Shown here: positions 21,590 through 34,300 of the stretch, piece after piece
Layout: each line of letters starts with the position of its first letter
How positions within the stretch are numbered: position 1 is the first letter of the stretch
Origin: Echinarachnius parma
Lineage: Eukaryota > Echinodermata > Echinoidea > Clypeasteroida > Echinarachniidae
Assembly: GCA_037951105.1 (NCBI GenBank)
Contig: JBAMJV010007129.1
Span: forward strand, 1 to 64,000
Direction: 5' to 3'
Length of the DNA: 64,000 bases
The notes under the pieces: generated by a model
What the model was told of the DNA's origin: nothing
Databases searched by the model: none
Seen by the model: the letters and a program-made list of their open reading frames with translations, nothing else
Position numbers and translations under genes: made by a program

Positions 21590-22892
21590 CGTCCTTCCGG
21601 TTGTGCGCCAGGCGAAGAAGTAATTGTATGAACGTTTGTCCGGGAGCTTGGGCCAGGTGTAATTAATAAAATGATGTTAGAAGTTTCGGAGCAACTCAAT
21701 AAATACACGTCATATTTTGATTGACTGATTGACTGATATTGTTATGTTGTTGATTGTGAAGAGCAATTAGTGTTGTAACTATAATGTTATTAAGGGGGCA
21801 CTCCCCCCTATGATAATTATGGCACCCACACTGACCCACCCCCACCCCTAGCTCCCACCTCGTGGACAAACAACTATAAAATAATAATAAACTCAATTAT
21901 TTGTTAGCACGATTTCCCCCTTTAAATCGAATCATTGCTTCCCTCCCCTCCCCTCCCCTCCCCTCCCCTCCCCCATTTGGGTTTATCCTCCCCGGCCACG
22001 CCAGATACAGTATTATTATAGATTGTGTGCGTTTCACTGATCGCGTTTTATGTGAGCTCAAAAGGAATGCTCGCATCTCATCAAGTGCGATCAAGTGTAA
22101 CAGACAATGAATGTCAACATCTCATTTCATTTCATTTGATTTCATTAATTAGTCCAATTGTCAAATTTTCAATAAAAAAAGGAAATTTGATTTGTTCAAG
22201 CAATGGGAAATACAAATATTGACGATTAGATAATAAGCGATACAACATGTCATCAAAAATTACTCGTACAAGACTATATACGTAACGATAACATTGCAAG
22301 GTCAACTTGAAAGGATGAGGAAAACCCTGGGATTGGGTTTTAAAGGTAATAATTCATTACTGATCAATAAACGAAAAACATTAATCATGATTATATAGGT
22401 GAATTTGTGTTTGCTTTTCTCACGCGATTTTCTTTTGAGATTACTCATGCTCACGGGCTCATGGGCACAGACACTGGAGAACTGAATGATAATCATAACT
22501 TTCTTGATTTGTATACAATCTCAACAAAATCAGTACAGAGTAATTCGGTAATCAATCCGAAATCGACGGCTTTGTTTTCTCTAGGACAAAGAAGAACAAA
22601 ACACAAACGATCTATAGAAGTATTGCACATTAAAGTTGTGCAGCGTGACGAATAATGTATCATTAATTTCAGTTTACAGCTCGGTAACTATCAACATACT
22701 GTTGATTTGTCTCGTCGTCTCATTTTCACATGCCAATTCACACCATCGACCATGCGACAATTTATTTGACACAAATCACAATTTACTCAGTTGCATTTGC
22801 TTATCATCAGTTAAAACTCAAAAGAACGAGACAGTTCTATAAAACATATCATTCTGACAAATACGGGGCCCTGGAAATTCGTGACATTTTGA
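21590..22892. other. Upstream region of the subtilase gene
   Basis: No gene supported. It holds a (CTCCC)n run at 21941-21974 and otherwise unique AT-rich sequence. The subtilase promoter should lie just above 21589, but no convincing TATA or initiator can be assigned. The short reading frames here are not conserved-looking. Confidence 0.5.
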
Positions 22893-23270
22893 CTTAGTAA
22901 CATTGTCCAAATCCTCAAAATAAAATTGTAATTCTAGCGGTTCCTCTCTTACCTTGTTGTACTCGTATTAACAATAAAATCATGGGACAGGTTTCAGTTT
23001 TTCAAATTTCCTTTTCGTTACAAAGATATGTACGATCGAAGTATTCAGATAAGAAAAACTCCCATGGAGTTTTGAAACCGTGTACAAAGTGAGTGCAGTG
23101 AGTTAGTGAATATCACTTTGCATTTTCGCTCATTACTTGGCCATGCAATGTCCATTTGACTTGGAATTTTCACACAATACCCTGTGGACATATGAGATAA
23201 CAACAATATACATTGCATCAACCATTCATCACTTTTTGCACATGTCAACAAAGTTACTAGATCCCTTTAA
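22893..23270. mobile_element. MITE family 1, copy 4 (reverse orientation)
   Basis: Starts acttagtaacattgtcc and ends gttactagatccctttaa. All inner landmarks of the family are present in reverse order (gcggttcctc, tcttacctt, tggccatgcaatgtcc). Confidence 0.85.
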
Positions 23271-23579
23271 CCTTCGACAATGTTACATCTTCGTGTTTGC
23301 TATTTTTCGCTTTTGTTTGCTCCGTTTGTTAGTTGATTTTATTTGTTAGTTAATTTTACTGGATAGAATGTGTATACATATCTGAACATTTTGATTCTAA
23401 TGTTAGGTAGATTGATTTATACTTGCAAACGATGATAAAATACGCTTCGTTTCATTTAATTTCCTTTAATTTAATTTAATTACTCATTTTTACATTAATG
23501 ATCACGTGTGTTCAGATTAATTTAATTTCCTTTAATTACATTTCATCACATTTTCCCATCATGATCCTTCATTGTTATA
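23271..23579. other. AT-rich spacer
   Basis: Between two copies of MITE family 1. It contains loose tttaattt repeats (23445-23545). No gene or RNA is seen. Confidence 0.6.
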
Positions 23580-23930
23580 TGGATCTAGTAACATTGTTGA
23601 CGAGTGAAACAAGTGATGAATGGTTGATAAAATGTGTATCGTTGTGATTTGATATGTCCACTATTAAGTAATGTATGAAATTTCACGTTAAATGGATGCG
23701 TTAAATGGCCGAGTATACCGAGTGAAAATGCAAAGTGATATATTCTTTTACTCATTGCACCGACTTTGTACACAGTTGTAAATCTGAACACTTCAATCAT
23801 TCATATCTTTATATTTAACGGTAAAGAAATTTGGAAAACAAAAAGCTGGTAATACGAATACAATGAGGTATTTGAGAACCGCTAGAGTTCCAAGTAAGTT
23901 TTGAGGATTTGAACAATGTTTCGAAATCCC
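23580..23930. mobile_element. MITE family 1, copy 5
   Basis: Starts atggatctagtaacattg; the right end is decayed (caatgtttcgaaatccc). It is in opposite orientation to the copy 300 bp to its left, so the two together form a large imperfect inverted repeat. Confidence 0.8.
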
Positions 23931-24119
23931 CGGGTGTGCCACATAATTATGTGATTCAGATTATAGGTCGAGACAAAGAAACGCATCATACGAACAAAAA
24001 ACCATAAAACGAATACGCATGGATTTACAAATCAACACAATCAGTCAATTAAAGAATACGCACACGTACACACCAGTGCAAACACAAATTACACAATTCC
24101 CCAATAAAATCAAACACAC

Positions 24120-24126
24120 TTACACA

Positions 24127-24214
<88 letters not shown>

Positions 24215-24233
24215 CGCACACACACACACGCAC

Positions 24234-24290
<57 letters not shown>

Positions 24291-24379
24291 CGCACACACG
24301 CACACACGCACACACGCACACACGCACACACGCACACACGCACACACGCACACACGCACACACGCACACACGCACGCAC

Positions 24380-24468
<89 letters not shown>

Positions 24469-24513
24469 CGCACACACACACACACATGCACACACACACA
24501 CACACGCACCCCC
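24120..24513. repeat. Compound (CA)n/(CACG)n microsatellite, about 390 bp
   Basis: Begins with nine CGCA units, then CA runs interspersed with regularly spaced CG substitutions (CACACG period 8 for about 80 bp). All long reading frames over it are translations of the repeat (Cys-Val or Thr-His) and are not genes. Confidence 0.97.
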
Positions 24514-24539
24514 AAACGCACACATGCACATTGACATTT

Positions 24540-25739
24540 TTTTTTTCCAGTATAAATATGTTGAACTAAGTAATTAACCAAGACAAATATAATTGAGAAT
24601 TGAACTTACCCCTAGTACCTGCTATCGAAGCTCCTGTTTTAAAATCAAAGAACAAATTCTTAAGTCGCACCGAGATTACAGGTCTTCTTCAAATGATGGT
24701 TCGAAGAGAAATCAAATGATCTTCTCTTGAGAAGGAAGTAGAAATCTACTATAAACAACCATCCTTGCCGACGACTTTTCTCGTGTTTAACTTTCAGTTT
24801 CACACTTCCGTAGGGTACATACATGTACTAAACGAATGGGAGAAATAATGTTAACTTCTCTTTTGTTTTACCACAGTCTGATCAAAGGTCTAAAGGGTAC
24901 TATATTGCTTAAAGTGTGTATTAGGCTTACGCGTATCATTATACATACATAAACTATAACACAACTTCATAATTTCTTAAATTAAACAAGGGATTACACA
25001 AAATCAGCATCTTTAAATAAGATTGGAATTTAAAAAAAATGCACATGTTACAATATGATTTCAATATAATTGAGGTATACCATTACGTTAGAAAGAAATG
25101 GCAATTTAAGTGATTTTATACAAGACATATGACGTCAGCATAATTAGTGTCTTCGGAGTTCTTTCATCGCATTGCATGCTGGGTATATTACCTAGTACGT
25201 TATACGTGTATACTGTCAATGGACCTTTAACTTCCTGGCATGACAGCCGAAACTAAACGAAGATATTAATTAATGAATATAAGCCATATGGCACTGTCAG
25301 TGCAATTTATATTGCTTCGAAGCCAAAGACCGAGTGCAATTTAAATGCACGAGTAAAATTATTAATTTAGAGGTCGTTATATTATCATAACCCACCATGT
25401 TCCGGCAGGTATACCACATTACAAACGACTAATCAAACAGCCTGTTTCATTTAAAAAGAGCCATACCATACAAAAGGACGCTCTCTAAAAGGCATTGGTG
25501 TCAACCATTTTTCACACAAAATTATGCATGTGATGTTTAGTTGAAATTAAAATTAAATATGGAGATTATCAACAACAATTTAAAAACCGGGGCAATCAGT
25601 GGCTCACAGCGGCTTAAGGAAAATTAAAGTAAATTAAATTAAATTAAATAGTGCCTCATCTATGTGACACCATCAATAAATAACAGGTGCTCATTTAACC
25701 AAATTAATTAAAGACAATTAACAGTATTATCATGATTAT
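24540..25739. other. Intergenic stretch with a MITE family 2 fragment
   Basis: Unique AT-rich sequence with no gene. A reverse partial copy of MITE family 2 lies at 25395-25600 (accaccatgttccggcag, attacaaacgactaa, aaaagagcc). A run of aattaaatta repeats follows at 25620-25650. Confidence 0.6.
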
Positions 25740-26240
25740 AATGTTTACGAAAACCATACTGGTACCTTTATAGTATATCATTCCTTCAAATAATCAAGTA
25801 GCCTCTTGTTTACTAATTTCTGAAATATTTTGGCCAAAAGAGGCAGAACTGAAATAGGTATATAATTGCCTAGACATCTTTATCCCCATTTTTAAAATCG
25901 GTGTAACTTTGGCTATTTTCAACACACTAAATAAGTAACAAACATTTCAGCATTTACACTGTGATTATTCAAATCAATATTAAAATCACCCATTAAAATA
26001 CACAACGTTTTATCAATTTTAATCCTTTAACTTCCCTGAAACTGGATAATAACAGTGTTTGGTTTTCTATAAATGACACCTACAACAACATGAACAAAGG
26101 AACATTCACCAATCTGAACATCAAGCCGTAACGATTCAGCAAAGTAAATATCATGCATCATCATTTTATATTTCAAAGAAGAATGAACATAATATACTTC
26201 AACACCTCATTCCCGTATACCAGGGTCCCTACAGTTCACT
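25740..26240 (-). mobile_element. Non-LTR retrotransposon fragment (endonuclease joined to 5' RT)
   Basis: On the minus strand, upstream part first, one sees endonuclease-domain motifs: SLRLDVQIGECSF, VVVGVIYRKPNT and CILMGDFNIDL (the GDFN box of apurinic-type LINE endonucleases). After a short gap comes the start of reverse transcriptase: AKVTPILK, then IPISVLPLLAKIFQKLVNKRLLDYL and YGFRKH. The expected several hundred residues between endonuclease and RT are absent, so there is an internal deletion; frameshifts and stops are present. It matches the missing 5' half of the RT fragment at 17389-18105 in style (FGFREKHST / YGFRKH) and may be the same family. Confidence 0.85.
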
Positions 26241-26343
26241 TCAAAGTATTCCCATCTATCCCAATGATATCTGCACAAGATGCATTCCAAACTTCAGACA
26301 ATCCGAATGACATTTCGATTTGATACATTCTTGATACACTAAT

Positions 26344-26674
26344 CTTAAAGTGTGATCCAAGTAAAGTGTCTAACTCTACGCGATCGATGTACCCGACTAC
26401 TGAGCCGTGCGAGCGCAAATTCTGTACCGTCTGTATACACGAATGTACATATCATCAAACGTGACATTTATTACTGCGACCAATCAACGGCCGGTCATCA
26501 GTATTCCGTGATAAAATATTCAATTTTCATTTTTTCACTGGTTATTAACAGTGGTCGTTTTTGTTTAAAACTTTCACAATCTTTCAATTGTATTTTACAA
26601 TGATATTTATATAGAATTGAAGTCTCAAATGTATTTGTGTGCAATATCTGACACTTTACAGGGATCACTTTAAG
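26344..26674. mobile_element. MITE related to family 4
   Basis: Ends aaagtgtgatccaagtaaagtg and tgacactttacagggatcac are inverted. It shares the AAAGTGTC terminal motif with 13541-13926 but is otherwise diverged. No coding capacity. Confidence 0.7.
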
Positions 26675-26844
26675 GTTTCAATATTTCTATTTAAAGACCT
26701 AATATTTATATGAGAAATCGTGAAAGCTTTTGGGAACTTCAAAAATAATCTGTTATCATATTCAAATGGGGTTAATTCAAAAGAGGTAATAATCAAACAA
26801 ATAATATCTTCGTTGATAACAGTAATTTTTCACCAAAATGTATT

Positions 26845-26912
26845 GTAATGGTGCAGGTTTTGGTTACTAAAGTTCAGTTTTACCAAAACTCAACTATCTC
26901 TTCAACATGTAC
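26845..26912. mobile_element. MITE family 2, right-end fragment
   Basis: Matches the last 70 bases of the family: gtaatggtgcaggttttggt, actaaagttcag, accaaaactcaactatc. Everything inward is missing. Confidence 0.8.
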
Positions 26913-27059
26913 ATTCATAAGCTTTTAGGCTATTATTCATGATTGAAAGGGGATGTTGAGTGTTGGTTAAGGGCCCAGTCACCTATAAACGAATAGCGTA
27001 TAGACGAAAGACAGATTAGTAATAGAAAGGTATTTCGAAATCAAAATATCCGGTGGGGA

Positions 27060-27425
27060 GGCGAGTTAGCAGAGGGGAGGCGAGTTAGCTTGAGGGGAGG
27101 GCGAGTTAGCTCAGTCGGGAGAGCGTGCGGCTCCGACGCGAGAGGTACCCGGTTCGATCCCTACCATCGGATATCGGACAATGCGTTTTCCATCACGCAT
27201 AAAATACGAGCTAACTCCCGTTGTGTGTTATCGCCCTTCCCGGCCGTGCTTCCTACGCAGGAAGAGGATTCGCGGAAAAAACACTCCGTCCCTCGGATAG
27301 GACGATAAATGGAGGTCCCGTGTATGAGACAGTCACACCTCATGTACGCTAAGAACCTAGTCAACTTCTCGAAAAGAGTAGGGGTGTTAACCCGGTTGAC
27401 TAGTACCCTGCAAATCACAACCAAA
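27060..27425 (+). mobile_element. tRNA-derived SINE
   Basis: A tRNA-like head (27105-27172) carries an A-box-like tagctcagtcgggagag and a B-box ggttcgatccc with tRNA-like spacing. A non-tRNA body of about 250 bp follows and ends gcaaatcacaaccaaa. The head is preceded by two extra partial copies of its first bases (gaggcgagttagc at 27060 and 27079). The acceptor stem does not close, so it is not a functional tRNA gene. Confidence 0.75.
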
Positions 27426-27658
27426 AGAATTGAAGTTTATAATAGATAATAGATGTACAGTTGCAACAATTAATGAAGAGAAGACCGGAAAGTCTACAGG
27501 AGAAATCCTTCTATTTCCGTATTCTGATGTGATGTGATGTGATGTGATGTGGTGAAAGTCGTTTCCATTGCCTCATGCACACAACACGGCATCGGATAGT
27601 ACAACGTACATCGCCTAGCTGACCATTAACGGAAAAGAAACGCATACCAACGGATGAA
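27426..27658. repeat. Spacer with (TGATG)n
   Basis: Unique sequence containing five tandem gatgt units at about 27528-27553. No gene. Confidence 0.7.
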
Positions 27659-27861
27659 TTGATAGACCGCTTCTGTATTGTATGCAAATTAATATGCGAA
27701 TGACGTAAGACTCCCCGTTGTCAAGCTTAACAATGGTAACTAGGTCCGGCAAGCTAAATTTGCCGGAGCTTGCCGGACCTAGTTACTATTGTTAAGTTTG
27801 CCAACGGGGAGCCTGACGTCAACGCATATTATGTGCATACATTACAGAAGCGGTCTATTGA
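27659..27861. mobile_element. Near-perfect 200 bp fold-back element
   Basis: Arms of about 95 bp meet almost without a loop. Left-arm landmarks: gatagaccgcttctgta, ctccccgttg, taactaggtccggcaagct; the right arm is the complement in reverse (agcttgccggacctagtta, caacggggag, tacagaagcggtctat). No coding capacity. Inserted in AT-rich sequence with no clear target duplication. Confidence 0.9.
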
Positions 27862-27974
27862 AAATGTTGCTCTCCGTCGGGCATCCGTTTACGATATCCG
27901 GTAGGCCTACTTACAGTTTTGGTCAAACTGAATGTTTGTAATTTAAACTGCACTTAACATTACAAACTAATATT

Positions 27975-28135
27975 TATAACTCCACCTTGCTCGAAAAGGT
28001 ATACTAAATTACAATGGGATCATTAAAAAAGAGCCGTTAAAACACAAAATGGCGCTCTCTGAATGGGCATTGGTTTCAACAAATAATGCATGTGCTGCTT
28101 TCTTAGAATAACGAATAGATAAAGAGATCACCAAC
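27975..28135. mobile_element. MITE family 2, internal fragment (reverse)
   Basis: Contains aactccaccttgctcgaaaa, gagccgttaaaacac and ggcgctctctgaatgggcattgg-type words of the family. It abuts MITE family 5. Confidence 0.7.
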
Positions 28136-28140
28136 AACTA

Positions 28141-28762
28141 TTAAAGGGACAGGTCCACTTTTACAAAACGTCTGACAAGCTTTCAGTTGACGGATGGGGA
28201 TCAATGTAACACGCAAACAAAACATCAGAGCGAAACAGCCCTCTAATTTGGATTCTACGAATGAAAAATGAATGCGTCCCTCCATTTAAACTATATATCG
28301 GTCAATAAAGAAGTTCAACTGATTTAGGCATAATATTTCAACATATAGTACTAATTCTCGTAAAGTATTGTGAAGCCGACATTTGTTAACGTATGTCACG
28401 GAAAAAGATCTCAAAAAGAAAGAATATATAATTACATGTAGTCAGTTTAAGCGATGTTTGGGTATTTTGCTTGGTAAATGCTCACACATTAGTACTTATG
28501 CGCGAGTCACGTAGCTAGCGCGGGTCACGTAGGGGTCATGCATACCGATCTGGCACTCCGTGAAATCTATGTACAAACTTACTCACCGGCCGAAAAGACG
28601 TCCCTCAGTTTATTCAGTTTTAGGTCTAGAACTCCACGAAAAAGAGATTTCAAGCCCTAATTTTGTTCAGGCATGCTATTAAATGACCTTTCCTTTCATA
28701 TAAGACAATAACCTCGCAACAATTTTGAATTTTGGCTTGCAAAAGTGGATCTCTCCCTTTAA
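28141..28762. mobile_element. MITE family 5 (TTAAAGGGACAGGTCCACTTTT)
   Basis: About 620 bp with ends ttaaagggacaggtccactt and the inverted aagtggatctctccctttaa. No coding capacity. A fragment of the same right end (gccacgtttgtattttggct, cgcaaaag) appears near 60210-60245. Confidence 0.8.
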
Positions 28763-28920
28763 AAACGTCATTTGTAAAGGTGTAAGCAATTTATTTATTT
28801 ATTTCAACGGCTAGTTCAAAATTATCGAGTTGAGAAAACTAAATAAAAGAATATTACTTATAAAAAACAACTATAAAACAAGTTAACAGCTTGATCACAG
28901 ACGTATGTACGTATGTGTAC

Positions 28921-28924
28921 ACAT

Positions 28925-28978
<54 letters not shown>

Positions 28979-28994
28979 ACACACACACACACAC

Positions 28995-29031
<37 letters not shown>

Positions 29032-29065
29032 CACACACACACACATACACACACACACACACATA
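28921..29065. repeat. (CA)n microsatellite
   Basis: About 145 bp of CA with a few TACA and AACA interruptions. Long reading frames over it are repeat translation. Confidence 0.97.
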
Positions 29066-29112
29066 CACCATACATATTTGTATACAAAACTTAAATACAC
29101 TTTACACCCACT

Positions 29113-29478
29113 CGTGGACGTGGTGTGGCAAATTTGGTAGAGCGCGAACTTTTCAATCCTGAGGTTACGAGTTCGAACCCTGTCATTCAGCATTGCTGCT
29201 CCTTACCCATGTGTATAAATGAGTACCTGGTCTGGTGAAAATTAACCTGGTGCACCTCTATGGCTGCCAGCGGCTAATATGCTCCGGGGAGTTGAGAATG
29301 TGTACAATATAATTATGCGGGTCTGAACTGTATACCAAATATACATGTGATGTTTTGATATGTGTATATATATCTGTATATATTTGTTATATTGTGCTAA
29401 ATGTGATTTTCTTCAATACCCTACGACAGGGTGACATGAGAAATAAAACATTGAACATTGAACATTGAACATTGAACC
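29113..29478 (+). mobile_element. tRNA-derived SINE with (ATTGAAC)n tail
   Basis: The head has tggcaaatttggtagagcgc (A box) and gagttcgaaccctgtc (B box). The body contains gagtacctgg and the shared domain taatatgctccggggagttgag, followed by ataattatgcggg. The tail is four tandem attgaac units. The same 3' domain recurs after different heads elsewhere (30488-30728, 34045-34300, 48000-48110, 59040-59200, 59790-60180). Confidence 0.8.
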
Positions 29479-30487
29479 AGGGATTATAATAAGCGTTTTG
29501 AGGCTGTCATGCACCATATTTGATGAAAATATCTTACAGACGTGACGTCCCATAAGTTTCTGGGACTGAGATCGTAGGGAGCGGAAGGTGCGCACAGGGT
29601 GGCCGTGCCATACCATGTTTGGATGCTTTGAAAGTTAGGAGGATTACGTGTAGATCAATTATAATAACTTTCTCAAAATGTAATAATTTCATCGCAAACG
29701 TCGACTTGGTTTTCTCTGTATGAAAACTGTACAAAACACACACATAATATTGTTGTAAATAAAAGTTTAATGTTATAATATCATGCAATGATATTATAAT
29801 ATCACTTTATATACAGCTCCGGCCAACGTTCAAATATTGTTCTATTTGTTGTGCCGGCTCATTAATTTTCATAAGCCAGGCCACACCATCGACCATGCAG
29901 CGTATTCCATTTGAGCGGTTCCTCTCAAACAAAACGCGATCAGCGAAACGTTCATAATCCTGGTTAGTTATTTGTGCGGTAATTTCACAAAGATCCTAAG
30001 TTGAACTTAACTCTAAGTTGGACTTTGAAATTATGGAAAGCCGTTAGTTTCTTTGAAACCTTTTTTGAAACACTGAGTTCTTTTAAAAGGCATAAAATGT
30101 TGATTCAAATCATAATAATATTTTATATCATCAAAGAGATTTCATGTTCTTAATTGATGTAACATTTACGAAAGTTTAAAATACTTACATTCTTCGTTTA
30201 GAATATGCTATATCCCAAGGCTAAACATGGCTTTCCATAATAGTTAGGTCCAACTTATAGTTAAGTTTAACTTATAATCTTTATACACCCCCATGGGAAT
30301 TGTGTTAAGTGGGTAATTGCACTACTATAGAGGGTGATGTTCCTGTTTGAGTATTATTGACCTGGTGGGGATTGGGGGGGGGGGGGGGGGGGTCTAATAG
30401 AGGGTTACAGTCCAGATGATAGTGATTTTTAAGGAGGTAATTGTCCTCTAACCGTACTCCTCCTTCGTTCTCTTGAAATAACCATCT
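29479..30487. other. Intergenic stretch
   Basis: No gene. Contains an inverted pair around 29995-30275 (cctaagttgaacttaactcta ... atagttaggtccaactta), suggesting a further MITE of about 280 bp, and a poly-G run at 30375-30392. Confidence 0.5.
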
Positions 30488-30728
30488 TTAGATCATTATC
30501 TGTACTAACTCCCTGGGGAGCATGCAAGGTATAGTGATATATACTTTAGAAATGCACGTATGCTTTACACACACCCGTATATCGAGTATATCCATGTATA
30601 AAACTGGGTGGAGAGCAGCAATGTAGATTACGTACATTTCTGATGTCAAAATACGCCGGTAAAGTGTGATTTGATCCCTTGCCCCTCGCATCGAAGGACA
30701 AGAGCCCAATCCACTAGACCACAACAAT
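30488..30728 (-). mobile_element. tRNA-derived SINE, reverse
   Basis: On the minus strand the head reads gtggtctagtggattgggct (A box) and gggatcaaatcaca (B box), and the element ends with atgctccccagggagtta, the same 3' domain as the SINE at 29113-29478. Confidence 0.75.
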
Positions 30729-30822
30729 TACACATTTAATAAGTTGCTGTGTATGTGGGGGAAACTTGGAGGAGGCAAAATGGAGAAATTGTTTATCCTT
30801 TTTGGGGGAAAATATTTATACA

Positions 30823-31152
30823 GTTGGGTCTCCCGTCCATTTTAAAACGTTTGTCATTCAATTTGAAATCTACCCACTTTAGTAATTTGTCACGCATTAT
30901 CGTTCATTACAATTCAAATTCGTCGGTCACAGATTTGTTCAGTAAACCGTGACGGACAAATTTGAGATGTAACCAACGAAAATGTGTGCATTTTAGTGGA
31001 TTGAGTGGACTACATTGAGTGGATTTTTGGTGAAACTGATCGAACAAAGGCGTAATTTAGGTTTGCATTGCCACACATTAGGCTTCTCGGAAAGAAATTA
31101 AAGTACAATTTTATAAAATTGAATGACAAAAGTTTGAAAATGGACAGGAAAC
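30823..31152. mobile_element. MITE with GTCCATTTT ends
   Basis: Inverted arms: ccgtccattttaaaacg-tttgtcattcaat at the left and attgaatgacaaaagttt-gaaaatggacagg at the right. Non-coding. Related to the body of the repeat at 13230-13480. Confidence 0.75.
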
Positions 31153-31369
31153 CTATACTATAGGGTGCATTTATCTTTTCCTTTTCCCATCGGATTTACC
31201 GTTTTAAAACGACTTATCTCAGACTTATCCTTTCACTTGATAACGATTAGCCTGTAACAGGATTCAAAACGCTGATCATAGAATAAGTAACGCAAGATAA
31301 ACACATCCATAAAAATCGTGAACTCAAACGGAAATAAAAACTTCATGAAATCAACTATCTGCATGCCAT

Positions 31370-34300
31370 AGATTTATATATTCTTTATTCAACAATCTCC
31401 AAGTACAAATAATGTTATAGGTCAGAATATAAGCAATTACTATACTTTTCACAGGGAATATAATTATCAACAATTTACACGATATATATAATATAAAGTC
31501 ATGTATATTAGATACACGTTTTCTATCCATATAATTATTTACATTTGTAATAGTTTACGTCACGAAAGATTGATAGAATGTAATGCCACTTTATACTATA
31601 TAACTATATACTTACATGTAAATAACTATATAATATGATACGAATACACATTAACATATGAAACAAAAATGACAAGATTTATCATCAGACTTAGTTTGGC
31701 TTCATGACAAGACAATAGTAAAAGAGTAGGAGCACCTATAATACATATATAATAAACAGTACAATATAGCTACACAGATTTCGATCACCATACATGTATA
31801 TATAGGGTCATAATTGTAACGTATGTCTATAAAAAAAGACATATATTGTTAAAATCTTGAATAACTTCGATTTTTTCCTTATGAGGTTAAGCTGAGCATA
31901 CATTTTCATGACATTGAAAGGAAATAAGAAGACATGATTATATATTACTTTGTCACCAGTATAATTGTAATACATCTATATTTATTTCACAAAATCCACC
32001 TTACCATTGTTTTGTAAGCATTTAACTGCCAAACCTATCGAGTATTTCATGGTTAACAATTGAAACAGTGAAACAATTATGTCAGACAGTACATTACTGT
32101 TACAACAGAATAACTATAATTCAAACACCAACATTGACGTTTTGTTGCACGTTTTCTTCATGCATAGATATCAATCAATTAATAAATTAATAAATGCATA
32201 TAATGATGAATGGTATAACAATAATGATAATAAAGGCATACCCTATACCAGTACTTTGAGCTTATATATTGTCCAATAAATTTATATTCTCTTTTCAATA
32301 TTAATATACCATTCATTATTATACAATGTGTAAACAGACCCAGAACTTTATTATACTCTCTATTTATATGCTAAGATTAATAATTCCTTTTAATAGTCTA
32401 TTAAAAGGAAACAAAACATGTTTTGTATAATCTGCAACAAAAAAGATCAATATTTTTTATAGCAGAAGTTTATCTAAGTTTTGACGTTAAAAAGCAAAGT
32501 ACAGAAATCACAAAATAAGAAAACTTTTATAAAATTACAAACACTATAGGAATATGAATAAATCGAGGTAGAAACTTATGAATATGCATTATTTTCTTGT
32601 AGAGACCAAGCATATACATACATACTGATTTCATACAATGTTCACTTAGTCTAACAGCCCCAAAGTACTCGTCCTTGTATGCAGATCGCTGACAAAAACA
32701 AAAAAATAGGCACTGAGGTTTACCATAAACTCAATTTCAAATATCAACTTCAGATGACCAATCGTAAGTTGCTTAATTAAAATTCAAATGTCTCAGAAAT
32801 ATTAAAAAAGAATTTTAACCGGATAATGATGGCCCCCAAATACTATTATGCCGACATTAGATCTATGAAGAATGCATGTTATACAAGAATACAATTGTGT
32901 TCAATGGGTTAAAAGTCATACAAATATTCAAATTACCGATAATACTTTATTTTAAAGAACATAGGCATAACTTACTTGATGATACTAGTAGTATCTTTAA
33001 TACAGATGTCCCATATTAAAGTTGGAACGCTTACCAAAATAATATCTACAATATGCATTTAGTATTAAAATGGCAATATTATGATATTCAACACAATTTC
33101 TACCCATCATAACTGTATATTAATTGATCTTCATGATCATATAGGATTCACAAGCAATACATTAATATTTCAACATTTCTAAAGGGGGTCAGGGGTGGGG
33201 CAGGGGGGGGGGGGGGTGGGGCGGGGGGGGGGGGTGGGGCGGGGGGGGGGTGGGGGGCTTCCATGTTGGGTGATCCAATAGAAAGTGATTTTTACTGTAT
33301 AACGTTAATTATTATTACAGAACAAAACACAACCATATGTTGTAGAAATAACCACAACTGATCAGAATAATGATTATAAAACTTGATATACTTCAGATAA
33401 TTCATGCATAGTTAAAACTTTCCAGGAATTCATGCATGCTCACTCACTCGGAGCAATAAGAAGACGAGAATGATCTAAATTAGCAACCACCATGATTATG
33501 CTCACTCGGTTTAAGATGCCAACTATGATTATGCATTATTACTAAAACAAACGGGACAAAACAGGTGAACATATTGTAACCACTACAGATTAACATATGG
33601 CACACTAGGTTCCCATAGTGGATGTGTTAATAAATGCACATATAATGCCAAAGGGATTTTTAATATATAAACACTCCTGACCAGCAATTATTGCAACTCG
33701 ATATCATTCATGCATGTGTTTTTCTGTTTTGTTACACATTTAAAGTACATTCATGCATTATGTAAGGGGTATCTACACCACAGTAATAAAACTTTGGTCT
33801 CCGCGTGATGAGTTGATAGATTCTTAAAATAGAAATATACAGTGTGAATATTGATCATTGATAGATTACAAAATGACAATTTTTGTATTTGACTTAACTA
33901 ATGTATAACCATTAAAAGCCATGCACTCGTACTGGGCAAACAAAATCATCGTGAATTTCCAGTAGATAGCAGACATAGTGAATTGAATAAGCACCTGGAA
34001 TAGCTTACTTGATGTCACATAATGAGGAGAAATATTTAATGTTTTATTTTGCTGTGGTAAAATTGGTGATGGGCGCCTAACTTTCAAATCGAGAGGTCCT
34101 AAGTTAGAAACCAGTATGACTTATATCCTTCAGCAAGGTAAATTATAGCCTGAGTGATAATGTCTGGCTGCAAGAAGCTTGTATGCTCCTTGGAGAGTAG
34201 AGGCGGTGCACAAAATCATTATGCAGGGTTGAAGAGTACCAATAATGACCAAAGTAATAATGGTAATAATACAAGTGCATATAGGGACATGCTACCATAA

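Noticed and set aside
24019..24581. Long reading frames on both strands (Thr-His and Cys-Val repeats)
   Set aside because: They are translations of the (CA)n/(CACG)n microsatellite; no start context, no non-repeat protein.
27105..27175. tRNA gene
   Set aside because: A and B boxes are good, but the acceptor stem does not pair and a SINE body follows directly; treated as a SINE head.
28854..29193. Cys-Val and Thr-His frames
   Set aside because: Translation of the (CA)n run at 28921-29065 with a few flanking codons.
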